NCBI RefSeq assembly: GCF_001499965.1
Contig: NZ_LQIT01000011.1
Span: forward strand, 1 to 64,000
Reading direction: 5' to 3'
From: Mycobacterium sp. GA-2829
Lineage (GTDB): Bacteria; Actinomycetota; Actinomycetes; Mycobacteriales; Mycobacteriaceae
DNA: 64,000 nt
Part shown: piece by piece, positions 1 through 8,769 of the stretch
Layout: each line of letters begins with the position of its first letter
Position numbering within the stretch: the first letter of the stretch is position 1
Notes under the pieces: generated by a model
Databases searched by the model: none
What the model saw: only the letters and a program-made list of their open reading frames with translations
Told to the model about the DNA's origin: nothing
Translations under genes and position numbers: made by a program

Positions 1-112
1 ACCCGCCGAAACACTCGACGCACTACTGTGCGACCCACTCAATCCACCCGCTGTTGCATAGACGCCTTGAACCCAAGATCCACAGGCGTGACACGACCCG
101 ACACTCGGCGAG

Positions 113-571
113 TTACTCCGGCGAAAAATCCCCCAGGCGGGCCCGCACCCCGTCGATCACCTCGCCGAACGCCGCGCGCTGGTCGGCCGACATCCCGTCG
201 AACAGCACCTGCCGCACCAACGCCGCGTGGCCGGGCGCGGCCGTCCGCAGCGCCGTCCGCCCCGCGTCGGTGAGCGCGACGGTCGCACCACGCCGGTCCT
301 CGGTCGCGCCCGCGCGGGACACCAGCCCGCGGTCGCGCATCCGCCGCAGTTGGTGAGACAGCCGGCTCTGCTCCCAGGACAGCGCCTCGCCGAGCTCGTA
401 CATCCGCTGCGCACCCCGTTCCGACAGCGCCACCAGCACCTCGTAGTCGGCGAGCGACAGGCCGCAGTCCCGCTGCAGCTGACGGTTCATCGCCGCCTGC
501 AGCTCGGCCACCATCGCGAGGTACCCGCGCCACACCCGTTGCTCATCGGCCGACAACCACACGGAATACAT
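113..571 (-). CDS. MarR family transcriptional regulator
   Basis: 152-residue protein of normal MarR length. A winged helix-turn-helix spans about residues 40-105, with a recognition-helix stretch (SWEQSRLSHQLRRMRDRGLV) and a wing containing EDRRG. MarR proteins bind DNA as dimers and usually release it on binding phenolic, oxidative or other small ligands. The gene is divergent from a pirin gene 70 bp away, and MarR regulators commonly control such redox or quinone-linked neighbours. The target and ligand are inferred only from context. No clear Shine-Dalgarno precedes the ATG at 571. Confidence 0.9.
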   Translation of the reverse strand: MYSVWLSADEQRVWRGYLAMVAELQAAMNRQLQRDCGLSLADYEVLVALSERGAQRMYELGEALSWEQSRLSHQLRRMRDRGLVSRAGATEDRRGATVALTDAGRTALRTAAPGHAALVRQVLFDGMSADQRAAFGEVIDGVRARLGDFSPE

Positions 572-596
572 GACACATCATGCGAGTTGTCGTGTC
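551..596. promoter_or_regulatory. Candidate MarR operator region
   Basis: Two nested inverted repeats lie across the divergent marR/pirin start region: CGACAAC (551-557) with GTTGTCG (586-592), and GACAC (572-576) with GTGTC (592-596). MarR-type regulators typically bind inverted repeats in the divergent promoter. The spacing of the first pair is long, so this is only a candidate autoregulatory site. Confidence 0.35.
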
Positions 597-641
597 CAGA
601 CGTGCCACCTACGCTGGCGCACGGTTCCCCGAGGAGATGAC

Positions 642-1406
642 ATGACCACTGCCGAGCGGATCGACATCCGGCGTTCCGGCGAGCGCCCCAGGACGCAGAT
701 CTCCTGGCTGGACTCCAAACACTCGTTCTCCTTCGCCGACCACTACGACCCCGCCAACACCCATCACGGCCTGCTGCTGGTCAACAACGACGACACCGTC
801 ACGCCAGGATCGGGTTTCGACACCCACCCGCACCGTGACATGGAGATCGTCACCTGGGTGCTGCGCGGGTCGCTCGTGCACCAGGATTCGACCGGCAACT
901 CCGGCGTCATCTATCCCGGTCTGGCACAACGGATGTCAGCCGGCCGAGGCATCCTGCACTCGGAGAAGAACGACTCGTGGACGCTGACCGGTCAGGCCAG
1001 CCACCGCGAGCCCGTGCACTTCGTCCAGATGTGGGTCGTGCCCGACGAATCCGGGATCGACCCCGGCTACCAGCAACTCGAGATCGACGACGACCGGTTA
1101 CGCGGTCAGTTCGTCACGATCGCCTCGGGGATGCCCGAACACCGCGACGACACCGCGATCACGATCCGCAACAAGTACGCGGCGCTGCACGGGGCGCGTC
1201 TCGACGCCGGCGACACCGTGGAGCTGCCGAGCGCGCCGTACCTGCACCTGTTCGTCCCGCGCGGTGAGGTGTCGCTCGAAGGCGCGGGGCCGCTGGGCGA
1301 AGGCGACGCCGTGCGGTTCACCGCATCCGGCGGGCAACGGGTCACCGCGGTCACGCCTGCCGAGATCCTCGTGTGGGAGATGCATGCGAATCTGTCTGCC
1401 GTATAA
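642..1406 (+). CDS. Pirin family protein
   Basis: 254-residue bicupin of the pirin family. The N-terminal cupin has the expected metal ligands: THPH (His62, His64) and ILHSE (His106, Glu108), within the family pattern HPHRxxE ... GRGILHSE. Pirins act as metal-dependent quercetin 2,3-dioxygenases or redox-sensing cofactors; the substrate here is unknown. The start at 642 is chosen because GAGGAG sits at 631-636; an in-frame extension to 570 has no ribosome binding site and would overlap the MarR promoter. The 3' end overlaps the next gene by 23 nt, suggesting co-translation. Confidence 0.88.
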   Translation: MTTAERIDIRRSGERPRTQISWLDSKHSFSFADHYDPANTHHGLLLVNNDDTVTPGSGFDTHPHRDMEIVTWVLRGSLVHQDSTGNSGVIYPGLAQRMSAGRGILHSEKNDSWTLTGQASHREPVHFVQMWVVPDESGIDPGYQQLEIDDDRLRGQFVTIASGMPEHRDDTAITIRNKYAALHGARLDAGDTVELPSAPYLHLFVPRGEVSLEGAGPLGEGDAVRFTASGGQRVTAVTPAEILVWEMHANLSAV

Positions 1407-2667
1407 CGTTTTCGGCATGCTCGCCGCAGTGACGCTGTTGGCCGGATGTTCGTCGACAGCACAGGAGGCGCCCGCTCCTCCGCCGGCACGGTCTTCAGCC
1501 GAAGAGTCCCCTGCCGGTCTGCAGTCGGTGACCGTCGAGGTGCCTGCGGGCATGGATTCGGCGCCGTTCGACGAGCCGCGCCAGGCGACGGTCCCGGCGG
1601 GCTGGACGCTGTCGGTGTGGGCGCGCGTACCCAAGGCCCGGTTTGCGCGGTGGGCACCTGACGGCGCGCTGCTGGTGTCGCTGCCCAGCCGCGGCGAGAT
1701 CGTGACCGTCGACGGCCCACAATCCACACCCCTGCTCGACGGCCTCACCCAGCCGCACGGAATGGCGTTCGCCGGGGGCACGCTCTATGTCGCCGAGAGC
1801 GACGAGATCTCCGCCTACGACTACGTCGACGGCCGCGCGACCAACCGCCGCACCGTCGTCGCCGGGCTACCCGACGGCAAGAGCCCCGACCTGCGCGGCG
1901 CCTACGCGCACGCATTGAAGAGTGTCGCGGTGGGACCCGATGGCGCGGTGTACTTCTCGATCGGTTCGACGGGCAACATCTCGGCCGAGGACCGCGACGC
2001 GACGCCGCCGCGAGCGACCATCATGCGCGTGCCGCCCGGCGGGGGTCCCGCGGAGCCGTTCGCGACGGGCGTCCGCAACGGCACCGGCCTGGCGGTCGCG
2101 CCCGACGGTTCGGTGTGGACCGCGGTCAACGGCCGCGACAACGTCGCGGATCCCGCGACCGGCGAGGTCGACCCCGCCTACGTCGCCGACCATCCGCCCG
2201 AGCAACTCGCGAAGCTCACTCCCGGCCGCGAACTGGGTTGGCCCTACTGCAACATCGACGGCGGACCCGCCGATCTGCCGTTCATCCGGGATGTGCAAAC
2301 CAATCCCGACGGCGACGAGCTCGACTGCGCGGCGCTACCCCCGGTCGAACAGAGCTTCGGTGCGCATTCGGCGCCGCTGGGGTTGAATTTCGTCGACGGG
2401 CAGTTGCCCGACCCGTATGCGCGCGGAGCGCTGGTCGGAATCCACGGATCGTGGAACGCGCAGCCACCGCGCGCTCCGGAGGTGTCGTTCTATCCCTGGC
2501 GCGACGGGGATCTGGGCAACCAGCAGACGTTGGTCGGCGGCTTCCAGGCCGACGACGGCTCCCGCTGGGGCCGCCCCGTCGACGCCGTACCCGGGCCCGA
2601 TGGGGCGGTGTACATCACCGACGACGACGCCGGCGCGGTGTACCGGTTGGCCCCGCCCGGCCGCTGA
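1384..2667 (+). CDS. Sorbosone/glucose dehydrogenase-like exported lipoprotein
   Basis: 427 residues. A short hydrophobic leader ends in the lipobox LLAGC (Cys22), so the mature protein should be lipid-anchored outside the membrane. The body is a six-bladed propeller-like sequence of the GSDH/L-sorbosone dehydrogenase family, with repeated blade motifs such as QPHGMAF, KSVAVGPDGAVYFS, VAPDGSVW and PGPDGAVYIT and the segment LGWPYC. Family members oxidise sugars or aldoses with PQQ, or act as lactonases; the substrate cannot be read from sequence. ATG 1384 follows GGGAGA at 1375-1380 and lies inside the end of the pirin gene. Confidence 0.82.
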   Translation: MRICLPYNVFGMLAAVTLLAGCSSTAQEAPAPPPARSSAEESPAGLQSVTVEVPAGMDSAPFDEPRQATVPAGWTLSVWARVPKARFARWAPDGALLVSLPSRGEIVTVDGPQSTPLLDGLTQPHGMAFAGGTLYVAESDEISAYDYVDGRATNRRTVVAGLPDGKSPDLRGAYAHALKSVAVGPDGAVYFSIGSTGNISAEDRDATPPRATIMRVPPGGGPAEPFATGVRNGTGLAVAPDGSVWTAVNGRDNVADPATGEVDPAYVADHPPEQLAKLTPGRELGWPYCNIDGGPADLPFIRDVQTNPDGDELDCAALPPVEQSFGAHSAPLGLNFVDGQLPDPYARGALVGIHGSWNAQPPRAPEVSFYPWRDGDLGNQQTLVGGFQADDGSRWGRPVDAVPGPDGAVYITDDDAGAVYRLAPPGR

Positions 2668-2670
2668 CAC

Positions 2671-2714
2671 GCCGAAGTGGGCCCGCGGCGAAACGCTGCG
2701 GGCCCACCTTCGGC
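2671..2714. terminator. Bidirectional intrinsic terminator
   Basis: A strong hairpin lies between two convergent genes: GCCGAAGTGGGCCCGC (2671-2686) pairs with GCGGGCCCACCTTCGGC (2698-2714) with one bulged base and an 11-nt loop. The downstream sequence TTCTTCTTA is only moderately T-rich. Position between the lipoprotein stop (2667) and the opposing stop (2726) fits termination in both directions. Confidence 0.7.
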
Positions 2715-2725
2715 GGCGGTTCTTC

Positions 2726-3016
2726 TTAGCGGACGGTGGTTCCGGGGCGCGAGCCGCGCTTGCCGGTGACGCCGACGTAGATCGCGATCAGCACGATCGC
2801 GACGATGATGCCGACGAGGAACGGGATGAACTCGAACCCGCCGTTGGAGTTGCTGTAGCCGAGCTGGTAAGTCAACCAGCTGCCGAGGAACGAACCGAGT
2901 GCGCCGAGCACGATCGTCATGATCACGCCGATGTTCTGCTTACCGGGCATGATCAACCGCGCCAGCGCGCCGACGATCAGGCCGACGATCAGTGCGCCGA
3001 GGATGGTTCCGATCAT
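2726..3016 (-). CDS. GlsB/YeaQ/YmgE-family stress membrane protein
   Basis: 96 residues, the usual size of this transglycosylase-associated family (PF04226). Three hydrophobic segments are visible, with the family pattern GALARLIMPG after the first and VLGALGSFLGSWL in the second. It is a small inner-membrane protein, generally stress-induced, of unknown mechanism. ATG 3016 is preceded by AAGGAG (complement of 3022-3027); the longer upstream frame to 3307 is arginine-rich with no start signal and is not used. A short GGGCG-CTTA-CGCCC hairpin at 3041-3054 lies in its leader. Confidence 0.87.
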   Translation of the reverse strand: MIGTILGALIVGLIVGALARLIMPGKQNIGVIMTIVLGALGSFLGSWLTYQLGYSNSNGGFEFIPFLVGIIVAIVLIAIYVGVTGKRGSRPGTTVR

Positions 3017-3156
3017 TTCTGCTCCTTCAGATCTCCAGGGGGCGCTTACGCCCGAGCCCCGGTTACCCACTCCCCCGCGCTTCACGCCTCTCGGCCGCAA
3101 TGACTCCCGAACGGCGACCGTGCCGTTGCCAGACCGCGATCTAGCTGTTACGAAAG

Positions 3157-3184
3157 TTGACAGAGTGACGACTGTGAATATCGT
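3157..3184 (+). promoter_or_regulatory. SigA-type promoter of the glycosidase gene
   Basis: TTGACA (3157-3162), a 16-bp spacer and TATCGT (3179-3184) match the mycobacterial housekeeping consensus (TTGACA, TANNNT). Transcription would begin near 3191, leaving a 5' leader of about 25 nt before GTG 3217 that contains the GAAAGG ribosome binding site. The rest of the 200-bp gap (3017-3216) shows no gene. Confidence 0.65.
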
Positions 3185-3216
3185 TATGGCCAGGTGACCT
3201 CCGTCGAAAGGCGACC

Positions 3217-4296
3217 GTGCCCATCTCAGCAAACACAGTCCGGCGACTGACCGCGCTCGTCGCCGTGTTCGCGCTGTGTTCCGCGCTGGGCACCCTGGGC
3301 CAACCACATGCGCGTGCCGCCGACCCCAAGGCGCTGCTCCTCGGCGCGATCGCCAACACCAAGGGCGCCTACCTCGTCTACAACTTCGGCGGTGAGTTCG
3401 CCGCGCCGTTCCTCGCCGCCGACGGCCGGGAGTACACGCTCAACAACGGCGGCCACCTGATGACGATCAAGAACGCGGCCTCCCGGTTGCATCCGCGGTT
3501 GCTCGTCGACACCCATCAGGGCTTCCAGGCGCGTTGTGAGCGGGATCCGCGAGCCCGCACCGCCGAGGGTCTGTGGCAGGCCTCGGAGACGTTCACCCCG
3601 CTGCAGGCCTGGCAGGCACTGGGCCAGCCGGCCATCGCGATCAACGCCAACTTCTTCGACGTGCGCGGCCAGAAGGGCGGCTCCTGGCGCGAAACCGGAT
3701 GCAGCTCCCCGCTGGGCGCCTACGTCGACAACACCCGCGGGCAGGGGCGCGCCAACGCCGCCGTCACCGGCACCATCGCCTACGCCGGTAAGCAGGGGCT
3801 GTCCGGCGGCGATGAGACCTGGACGGCGCTGGCGACGATGATCCTGCCGGTCGGCGGCGCACCGTATGTCGTGATGCCGAAGACCAAACAGGATTTCGAC
3901 GCCGCCTCGACGGAGATCCAGACGTTGATGGACCGCAACGCCGCATTCGTCGCGGTCGCCGGGCTCGGGTTGTTGGGCCCGGGGCAGACCGGACAGCTCA
4001 ACGATCCCGGCCCGAGCGCGGCCCGCACCGCGATCGGCTACAACGCCGCCAACGATCAGCTGTACGTGTTCCAGGGCGGTAACTACACCCCCGACAACAT
4101 GCAGGATCTGTTCCGCGGCCTCGGGGCCGACCGGGCGATCCTGCTCGACGGCGGCGGCTCGTCGGCGATCGTGTTGCGCCGCGACACCGGGGGCATGTGG
4201 AGCGGGGCTGGGTCGCCGCGCGGCAGCTGTGACACCCGCGCGGTCCTGTGCGACTCCCGCGAGCGTGCGCTGCCCAGCTGGCTCGCGTTCAACTAG
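3217..4296 (+). CDS. Exported phosphodiester glycosidase family protein
   Basis: 359 residues with a Sec-type signal peptide (hydrophobic core LTALVAVFALCSAL, probable cleavage after AHARA near residue 34). The mature part is a NAGPA/DUF2233 domain (PF09992), the family of the enzyme that uncovers mannose-6-phosphate by removing GlcNAc from a phosphodiester. The diagnostic C-terminal motif LLDGGGSS is at about residues 310-316, with AINANFFD further upstream. In bacteria such enzymes act on envelope or extracellular glycan phosphodiesters. The GTG start follows GAAAGG at 3206-3211. It is followed 50 bp later by an envelope acyltransferase gene. Confidence 0.85.
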   Translation: MPISANTVRRLTALVAVFALCSALGTLGQPHARAADPKALLLGAIANTKGAYLVYNFGGEFAAPFLAADGREYTLNNGGHLMTIKNAASRLHPRLLVDTHQGFQARCERDPRARTAEGLWQASETFTPLQAWQALGQPAIAINANFFDVRGQKGGSWRETGCSSPLGAYVDNTRGQGRANAAVTGTIAYAGKQGLSGGDETWTALATMILPVGGAPYVVMPKTKQDFDAASTEIQTLMDRNAAFVAVAGLGLLGPGQTGQLNDPGPSAARTAIGYNAANDQLYVFQGGNYTPDNMQDLFRGLGADRAILLDGGGSSAIVLRRDTGGMWSGAGSPRGSCDTRAVLCDSRERALPSWLAFN

Positions 4297-4346
4297 CACG
4301 TCAATACCGGGTTCCCGACCCGACACGTGGGACCATCGGGGTTCCA

Positions 4347-6494
4347 GTGACTGATGTGACCAAATCTTCGAAACCCCGCCGCAGCGCCGGCGGCCGCTCC
4401 GACGCGCCGTCGCGGACCTTCCGCACCGACATCGAGGGATTGCGGGCGGTGGCGGTGCTGGCCGTCGTGCTCTACCACGCGGGAGTTCCTGGCCTTGGTG
4501 GCGGTTTCGTCGGCGTCGACGTCTTCTTCGTCGTATCGGGATTCCTCATCACCGGGTTGTTGTGGCGCGAGGTCGCTTCGGGCGGCCGCCTGCGCCTCGG
4601 TGCGTTCTACGCCGCCAGGGCGCGGCGGCTGCTGCCCGCCGCGGCGGTCGTACTCGTCGCCACCGCAATCGCCGCCGTGTCGTTGCTGCCGCCGTTGCAG
4701 GCGCGCGGGGTCCTCGCCGACGCGATCGCCAGCGCCCTCTACGTCGGGAACTACCGCTTCGCCGTCGAGGGCACCGACTACCTGGCGACCACCGATCCTT
4801 CGCCGCTGCAACACTATTGGTCGCTCGGCGTGGAGGAGCAGTTCTACCTGGTGTGGCCGGTACTGATCGTCGGCACCGCCTGGATGCTCCGCCGCCGTGG
4901 CGGCAGGGGCCGTTCGGTGCTGCCGTACGCGGCGGTGCTCGCCGCGGTGGCCGCGGGATCGTATGCCGTGTCGGCGGCGTGGACGGATCAGTGGCCGGCG
5001 TGGGCGTTCTTCTCCCTGCCGGCCCGCGGGTGGGAGTTGGCGGTGGGCGGGTTGCTCGCGCTCAGCGCCGGGTGGTGGCGACGGTTGCCGCCGGTCGTCG
5101 CGGCGGCGGTCGGCTGGGCTGGGCTGGCGCTGATCATCGCGGCGTGCACATGGCTGACCGCGGCCACCCCGTACCCCGGGACCGCGGCGCTGCTGCCCGT
5201 CGCCGGCACCGCGCTGGTGATCGCCGCCGGCTGCGCGATCCCGAATCTCGGTGTGGGACGCCTGTTGTCGAAGCCGGCGCCTCGCGCTATCGGGCGGGTG
5301 TCGTACTCCTGGTATCTGTGGCACTGGCCGGTGCTGATCCTCGCGCCTGCCGCCTTCGGCGCTGAGCTCGGTGTGGCCGGTCGGCTCGCGATGGTGGTGA
5401 TCTCTCTCGGCCTGGCGATCCTCACGTTGCACCTGGTGGAGAACCCGGCGCGGTTCGCCGCGGTCCTGCGCGGGTCCGCGGTGCGCAGCCTCGCGCTCGG
5501 CGGCGTCGCCACGGCGGCCGCGGTGTGCGCGGCGCTGGTGTTGCTGCTCATGCGGCCGGTGCCGACCGGGGCGGGACCCGCCGCGGCGACGCCTGCGGCG
5601 CTGTCGGCGCCCGTGCCGCATGAGGCGGCCACCCCTTCAGCCCCGGCCGCCGTGCCCACCCCGCGCCAACAGGTGCAGGCCGCGGTCGCGGCGTCCGCCG
5701 ACATGCGGCAAGTGCCGGTCGACCTGTCGCCGCCGCTGGGCGAGGTGGCCAAACCGGAGGTGTTCGTCAACGGATGCGTGCTGTCGTGGCGCGACGTCGA
5801 GCAACCCGACTGTGTCTCGGGCGATCCGGCGTCGGCAGTGCGGGTGGCGCTGGTCGGGGACTCCCATGCCGCGATGTGGCATCCGGCACTGGAAGAAGTT
5901 GCCGGGCAGCGTGGCTGGCGGCTGGAGACCATGAGCAAGGTGACCTGCCCTCTGATGGACCTGGCGATCACCAGCCCGTACCTCGGCCGCAGCTACAGCG
6001 AATGCGAACAGTGGCGCGGCGATGTCCTGGCGCGGTTGGAAAGCGAACGGCCGCAACTGATCGTCGTCGACATGTCCCGCCGCTACGGCGGCGATTTCGG
6101 CTTCGTCTCCTACGATCCGAGCTGGGTCGACGGACTCGGGCGGCTGGTGACGCGACTGCGGTCGACGGGTGCGGCGGTCCTCGTCCTGGGTCCGGCACCG
6201 GATCCGTTGACGACGGTACCCTCGTGCGTGTCAGGGCATATGGACGACGTGGTGGCGTGCTCCCCGGCGCGGCCCGAGGCGCTCAACGCCGGTGGTATCG
6301 CGGCGGAATCGGCGGCCGTGGAGGCCGCAGGCGGCCACTACGCCGACCTCTCCGACCTGTTCTGCACCGCGCAGCGCTGCCCGGTCATTGTGGGGAACAC
6401 GCTGGTGTACCGCGACGACAACCACATCACCGGCGAGTACGCGCGGTGGCTCGCCCCGGTGATCGGTGAGATCACCGCGAGCGCACTGGGCTGA
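4347..6494 (+). CDS. Acyltransferase 3 / SGNH O-acyltransferase (OafA-like)
   Basis: 715 residues. The N-terminal integral-membrane acyltransferase-3 domain (about residues 25-390) shows RTDIEGLRAVAVLAVVLYHA with the conserved His and GVDVFFVVSGFLIT. A proline/alanine-rich linker leads to a periplasmic SGNH hydrolase-like domain with VALVGDSHAAMWHP (Ser nucleophile in GDSH) and the C-terminal DDNHIT block supplying Asp and His. Such fusions O-acetylate or O-acylate cell-surface polysaccharides and peptidoglycan. GTG 4347 is preferred (GTG 4356 is an alternative); the upstream frame overlaps the glycosidase gene. The acceptor glycan is unknown. Confidence 0.88.
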   Translation: MTDVTKSSKPRRSAGGRSDAPSRTFRTDIEGLRAVAVLAVVLYHAGVPGLGGGFVGVDVFFVVSGFLITGLLWREVASGGRLRLGAFYAARARRLLPAAAVVLVATAIAAVSLLPPLQARGVLADAIASALYVGNYRFAVEGTDYLATTDPSPLQHYWSLGVEEQFYLVWPVLIVGTAWMLRRRGGRGRSVLPYAAVLAAVAAGSYAVSAAWTDQWPAWAFFSLPARGWELAVGGLLALSAGWWRRLPPVVAAAVGWAGLALIIAACTWLTAATPYPGTAALLPVAGTALVIAAGCAIPNLGVGRLLSKPAPRAIGRVSYSWYLWHWPVLILAPAAFGAELGVAGRLAMVVISLGLAILTLHLVENPARFAAVLRGSAVRSLALGGVATAAAVCAALVLLLMRPVPTGAGPAAATPAALSAPVPHEAATPSAPAAVPTPRQQVQAAVAASADMRQVPVDLSPPLGEVAKPEVFVNGCVLSWRDVEQPDCVSGDPASAVRVALVGDSHAAMWHPALEEVAGQRGWRLETMSKVTCPLMDLAITSPYLGRSYSECEQWRGDVLARLESERPQLIVVDMSRRYGGDFGFVSYDPSWVDGLGRLVTRLRSTGAAVLVLGPAPDPLTTVPSCVSGHMDDVVACSPARPEALNAGGIAAESAAVEAAGGHYADLSDLFCTAQRCPVIVGNTLVYRDDNHITGEYARWLAPVIGEITASALG

Positions 6495-6498
6495 CGGG

Positions 6499-8769
6499 TC
6501 AGGCCGCCTCGGCGGGTTTGCCGCTGTCTTCCGACTTCTCGGCGTCCTTATCGTCGGTTGCCGTGTCGTCAGACGCCTCGTCGTCGGAATCCGTTTCCTC
6601 GGAGGCCTTCTCGTCTTCGGACGGGTCGTCCTCGGGCGCCTCCGCAGCCGCGTCTTCGTCTGCCACCTCCTCATCGGTGGCGTCCTCGTCGGTGGCGTCC
6701 TCGTCGGTCGCGTCCTCGTCGCCGGACTGTTCGGCCGGCACGTCCACGGTATCGACGGTGTCGTCGTCCCCGACGGTCTCGAGCTCCTTGGCGTCGGCCG
6801 CGTCGGTGTCGTCGTCGGCCGTTTCGTCACCGACCACCGTGAGCGCCACGCGACGCGAGCTCTCGTCGGGCACGGAGTTGGCCGCAGGCGTCGAGACCCG
6901 CGTCAGGTTCAGCCCGCTCAACGCGCCGTCGAGGGTGTCGCGAATCTGATCGACAACCCCGTTGAGCCCGAGATCGCCGATACCCCCGGGCAGCCCGTTG
7001 TCGAGCCCCAGCAGGTTCAACAGTGATGCCAGTGCGTTCTTCACGGGGTCGCGGCTGAACAGCCCGTCCTCGACGGCCTGCCGCACACCGGCCGCCAATG
7101 CGCCGAAAACGTCACCGGGAACGTTCATCCAGTTCACGTCCGGGAAAGACCCGAACGCCGTCGGGACATCGGTGTCGTCGAACGTCCGCACGTACTCCCA
7201 GTAGCCGTCGTCGTTCCACTGGCGCACCACGTCGGTGTAGCCGAGGTTCACCAGGCTGGTCAACGCCGGCCCGAGCGCGGTGCCGATCGGATTGTTGAGG
7301 TTCAAACCGGTGAACAGGTTGATCGCATCCACGACGAGGTAAGTCGGCTCGAGGAGCGGCAGCGCATCGATCGGAACGGTCACGTAGAAGTTCAGTGCGA
7401 GTGGATCACCGCCGAGTGTCCCGCCGAGCGCACCGGTGATCTGCGGAGTCAGCTGCTCCGCCACCGCCCCGACGGTCAGTCCGGTGTCCAACCCGCGCAG
7501 CGTATACGTCGGGAAGGCTGCCGCGGCAAGGGAATTGAGCAGCGAGACCGGGTTCGGCCACGCCGGGAAATCGGAAAGCCAATCGTGCTGAACGGTGACG
7601 TCGACCTTGATGGGGATCAGCGTGGCGCCACCGAGGTACAGACCGCCGACCGGCCCGAGCCCCCCGCTGTTACTGACCTCGGTCTCCGGGGTCACGGTGT
7701 CGATACCGAACAGGCCTGCCAGTGGGTAGAACCGGGCGAACAAACCACCGTTGGCGCGACCCGGATTCTGCAACAACAGCATCGGCATGAGGGTGACGCT
7801 CCCGAGCAGCGGCGGAGCTTCCGGCCCTTGGTACTCCGTTCCTCCGGGCTGGTAGGGCAGCTGAGCCACGATGTCCTTGTACGCCATACCGGCCGCGAAC
7901 GCCCCGGTGCCCTCACCGATGACCACGGGAACCCGGACCTTGAGCAGGTCCGGAATCTGGTCCAGGTTGAGGGGGCTGAGCAGTTCGAGGAGTTCGGTCA
8001 GGAGACCCGGGACGTTGATGACGCCGGTGTCGAGCAGGTCCAGCAGTCCATCCACCCCGATACCGAGGTACTCGGTCCCGTCGACGTCGTCGGCCACCGA
8101 ATTGGGGAGTGTCGGCACCCAGCCGAGGTCCGTGCCGAGCACCTTGAGCAGTGTGAACACATCGCCAGAGGTCACGACGTTCACACCGACTCTCTCGCCG
8201 AGCGCGCTGAGGTTGGCCAGATTGCTGAGGTCGAGGCCGACGATGTCGAGCAGACCCCCGATCGTGTTGAGACCGGCCGCGTTGAGACCCTGGGTCAGCA
8301 GATCCTTCAACAGCGGGATCTGGTTGATGACGGGCTCCAGTCCGAGCGCCGCAGCAAGGGGCAGCGTGATGCCCCCGAGCAGGTCGACGAAAATCGGATC
8401 GGTCAGCAGTGCCAGCGGCAGGTTCTCCAGCACCCGCTCGAGGATGCTCTGCGGATCGATTCCGGCCGCCTGCGCGAACGCCGCGAGGTTGAGATTCTCG
8501 AAGACCGAGCGGAACAGCGCGTCGGCGAACTCGTTGCGCAGGTCGTAGAGCGCCTGACCGGCCCCGCCGGTGAGGTCCGGGATGGCGTGCAGGGGCGGGA
8601 ACAGGCGGAAGTCCGCGGTCAGGTCGACGGCATCGCTCGCCTTCGTCGCGGCCGCCGACGCCGTGGGCGCAGGCCCGACTCCGGCGGTGAGCGCCGTCGC
8701 GGTGACGGTGGCCGCCCCGATCACAGCAATCTTCTTCGAACGTCGCGACACGTCGCGATGCTTGCCCAT
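6499..8769 (-). CDS. Secreted PE-PPE domain protein with acidic repeat tail
   Basis: 756 residues. A twin-basic signal peptide (RRSKKIAVIGAATVTATALTAG ending near ASAAA) implies export. The centre resembles the mycobacterial PE-PPE domain (PF08237, a serine-hydrolase-like alpha/beta fold) through VPIDALPLLEPTYLVVDAIN and GYTDVVRQWNDDGYWEYVRT; there is no N-terminal PE or PPE module. The leading 300 residues are leucine-rich and unassigned. The last 120 or so residues are almost entirely Asp/Glu/Ala/Thr/Ser, including DEDAT repeats. ATG 8769 follows GGGAGGG. It converges with the acyltransferase with only 4 bp between stops. Confidence 0.75.
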   Translation of the reverse strand: MGKHRDVSRRSKKIAVIGAATVTATALTAGVGPAPTASAAATKASDAVDLTADFRLFPPLHAIPDLTGGAGQALYDLRNEFADALFRSVFENLNLAAFAQAAGIDPQSILERVLENLPLALLTDPIFVDLLGGITLPLAAALGLEPVINQIPLLKDLLTQGLNAAGLNTIGGLLDIVGLDLSNLANLSALGERVGVNVVTSGDVFTLLKVLGTDLGWVPTLPNSVADDVDGTEYLGIGVDGLLDLLDTGVINVPGLLTELLELLSPLNLDQIPDLLKVRVPVVIGEGTGAFAAGMAYKDIVAQLPYQPGGTEYQGPEAPPLLGSVTLMPMLLLQNPGRANGGLFARFYPLAGLFGIDTVTPETEVSNSGGLGPVGGLYLGGATLIPIKVDVTVQHDWLSDFPAWPNPVSLLNSLAAAAFPTYTLRGLDTGLTVGAVAEQLTPQITGALGGTLGGDPLALNFYVTVPIDALPLLEPTYLVVDAINLFTGLNLNNPIGTALGPALTSLVNLGYTDVVRQWNDDGYWEYVRTFDDTDVPTAFGSFPDVNWMNVPGDVFGALAAGVRQAVEDGLFSRDPVKNALASLLNLLGLDNGLPGGIGDLGLNGVVDQIRDTLDGALSGLNLTRVSTPAANSVPDESSRRVALTVVGDETADDDTDAADAKELETVGDDDTVDTVDVPAEQSGDEDATDEDATDEDATDEEVADEDAAAEAPEDDPSEDEKASEETDSDDEASDDTATDDKDAEKSEDSGKPAEAA
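6661..6720. repeat. 15-bp tandem repeat encoding DEDAT
   Basis: Three adjacent 15-bp units (6676-6690, 6691-6705, 6706-6720; GGTGGCGTCCTCGTC with one change in the third) and a diverged fourth (6661-6675) lie in frame inside the PE-PPE gene. On the coding strand they give DEDAT three times and then DEEVA. Unit length is a multiple of three, so copy-number change by slippage would lengthen or shorten the tail without a frameshift. Confidence 0.85.

Noticed and set aside
3060..3080. SigF-type promoter (GGGTAA) for the small stress membrane gene
   Set aside because: A GGGTAA is present on the minus strand, but no GTTT-like -35 lies at the required distance.
6661..6720. Short tandem repeats considered as a CRISPR-like array
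   Set aside because: Units are contiguous 15-mers without spacers, in frame within a coding region.
6499..8769. Calling the gene a true PE or PPE protein
   Set aside because: There is a signal peptide and a PE-PPE hydrolase-like domain, but no N-terminal PE or PPE module.
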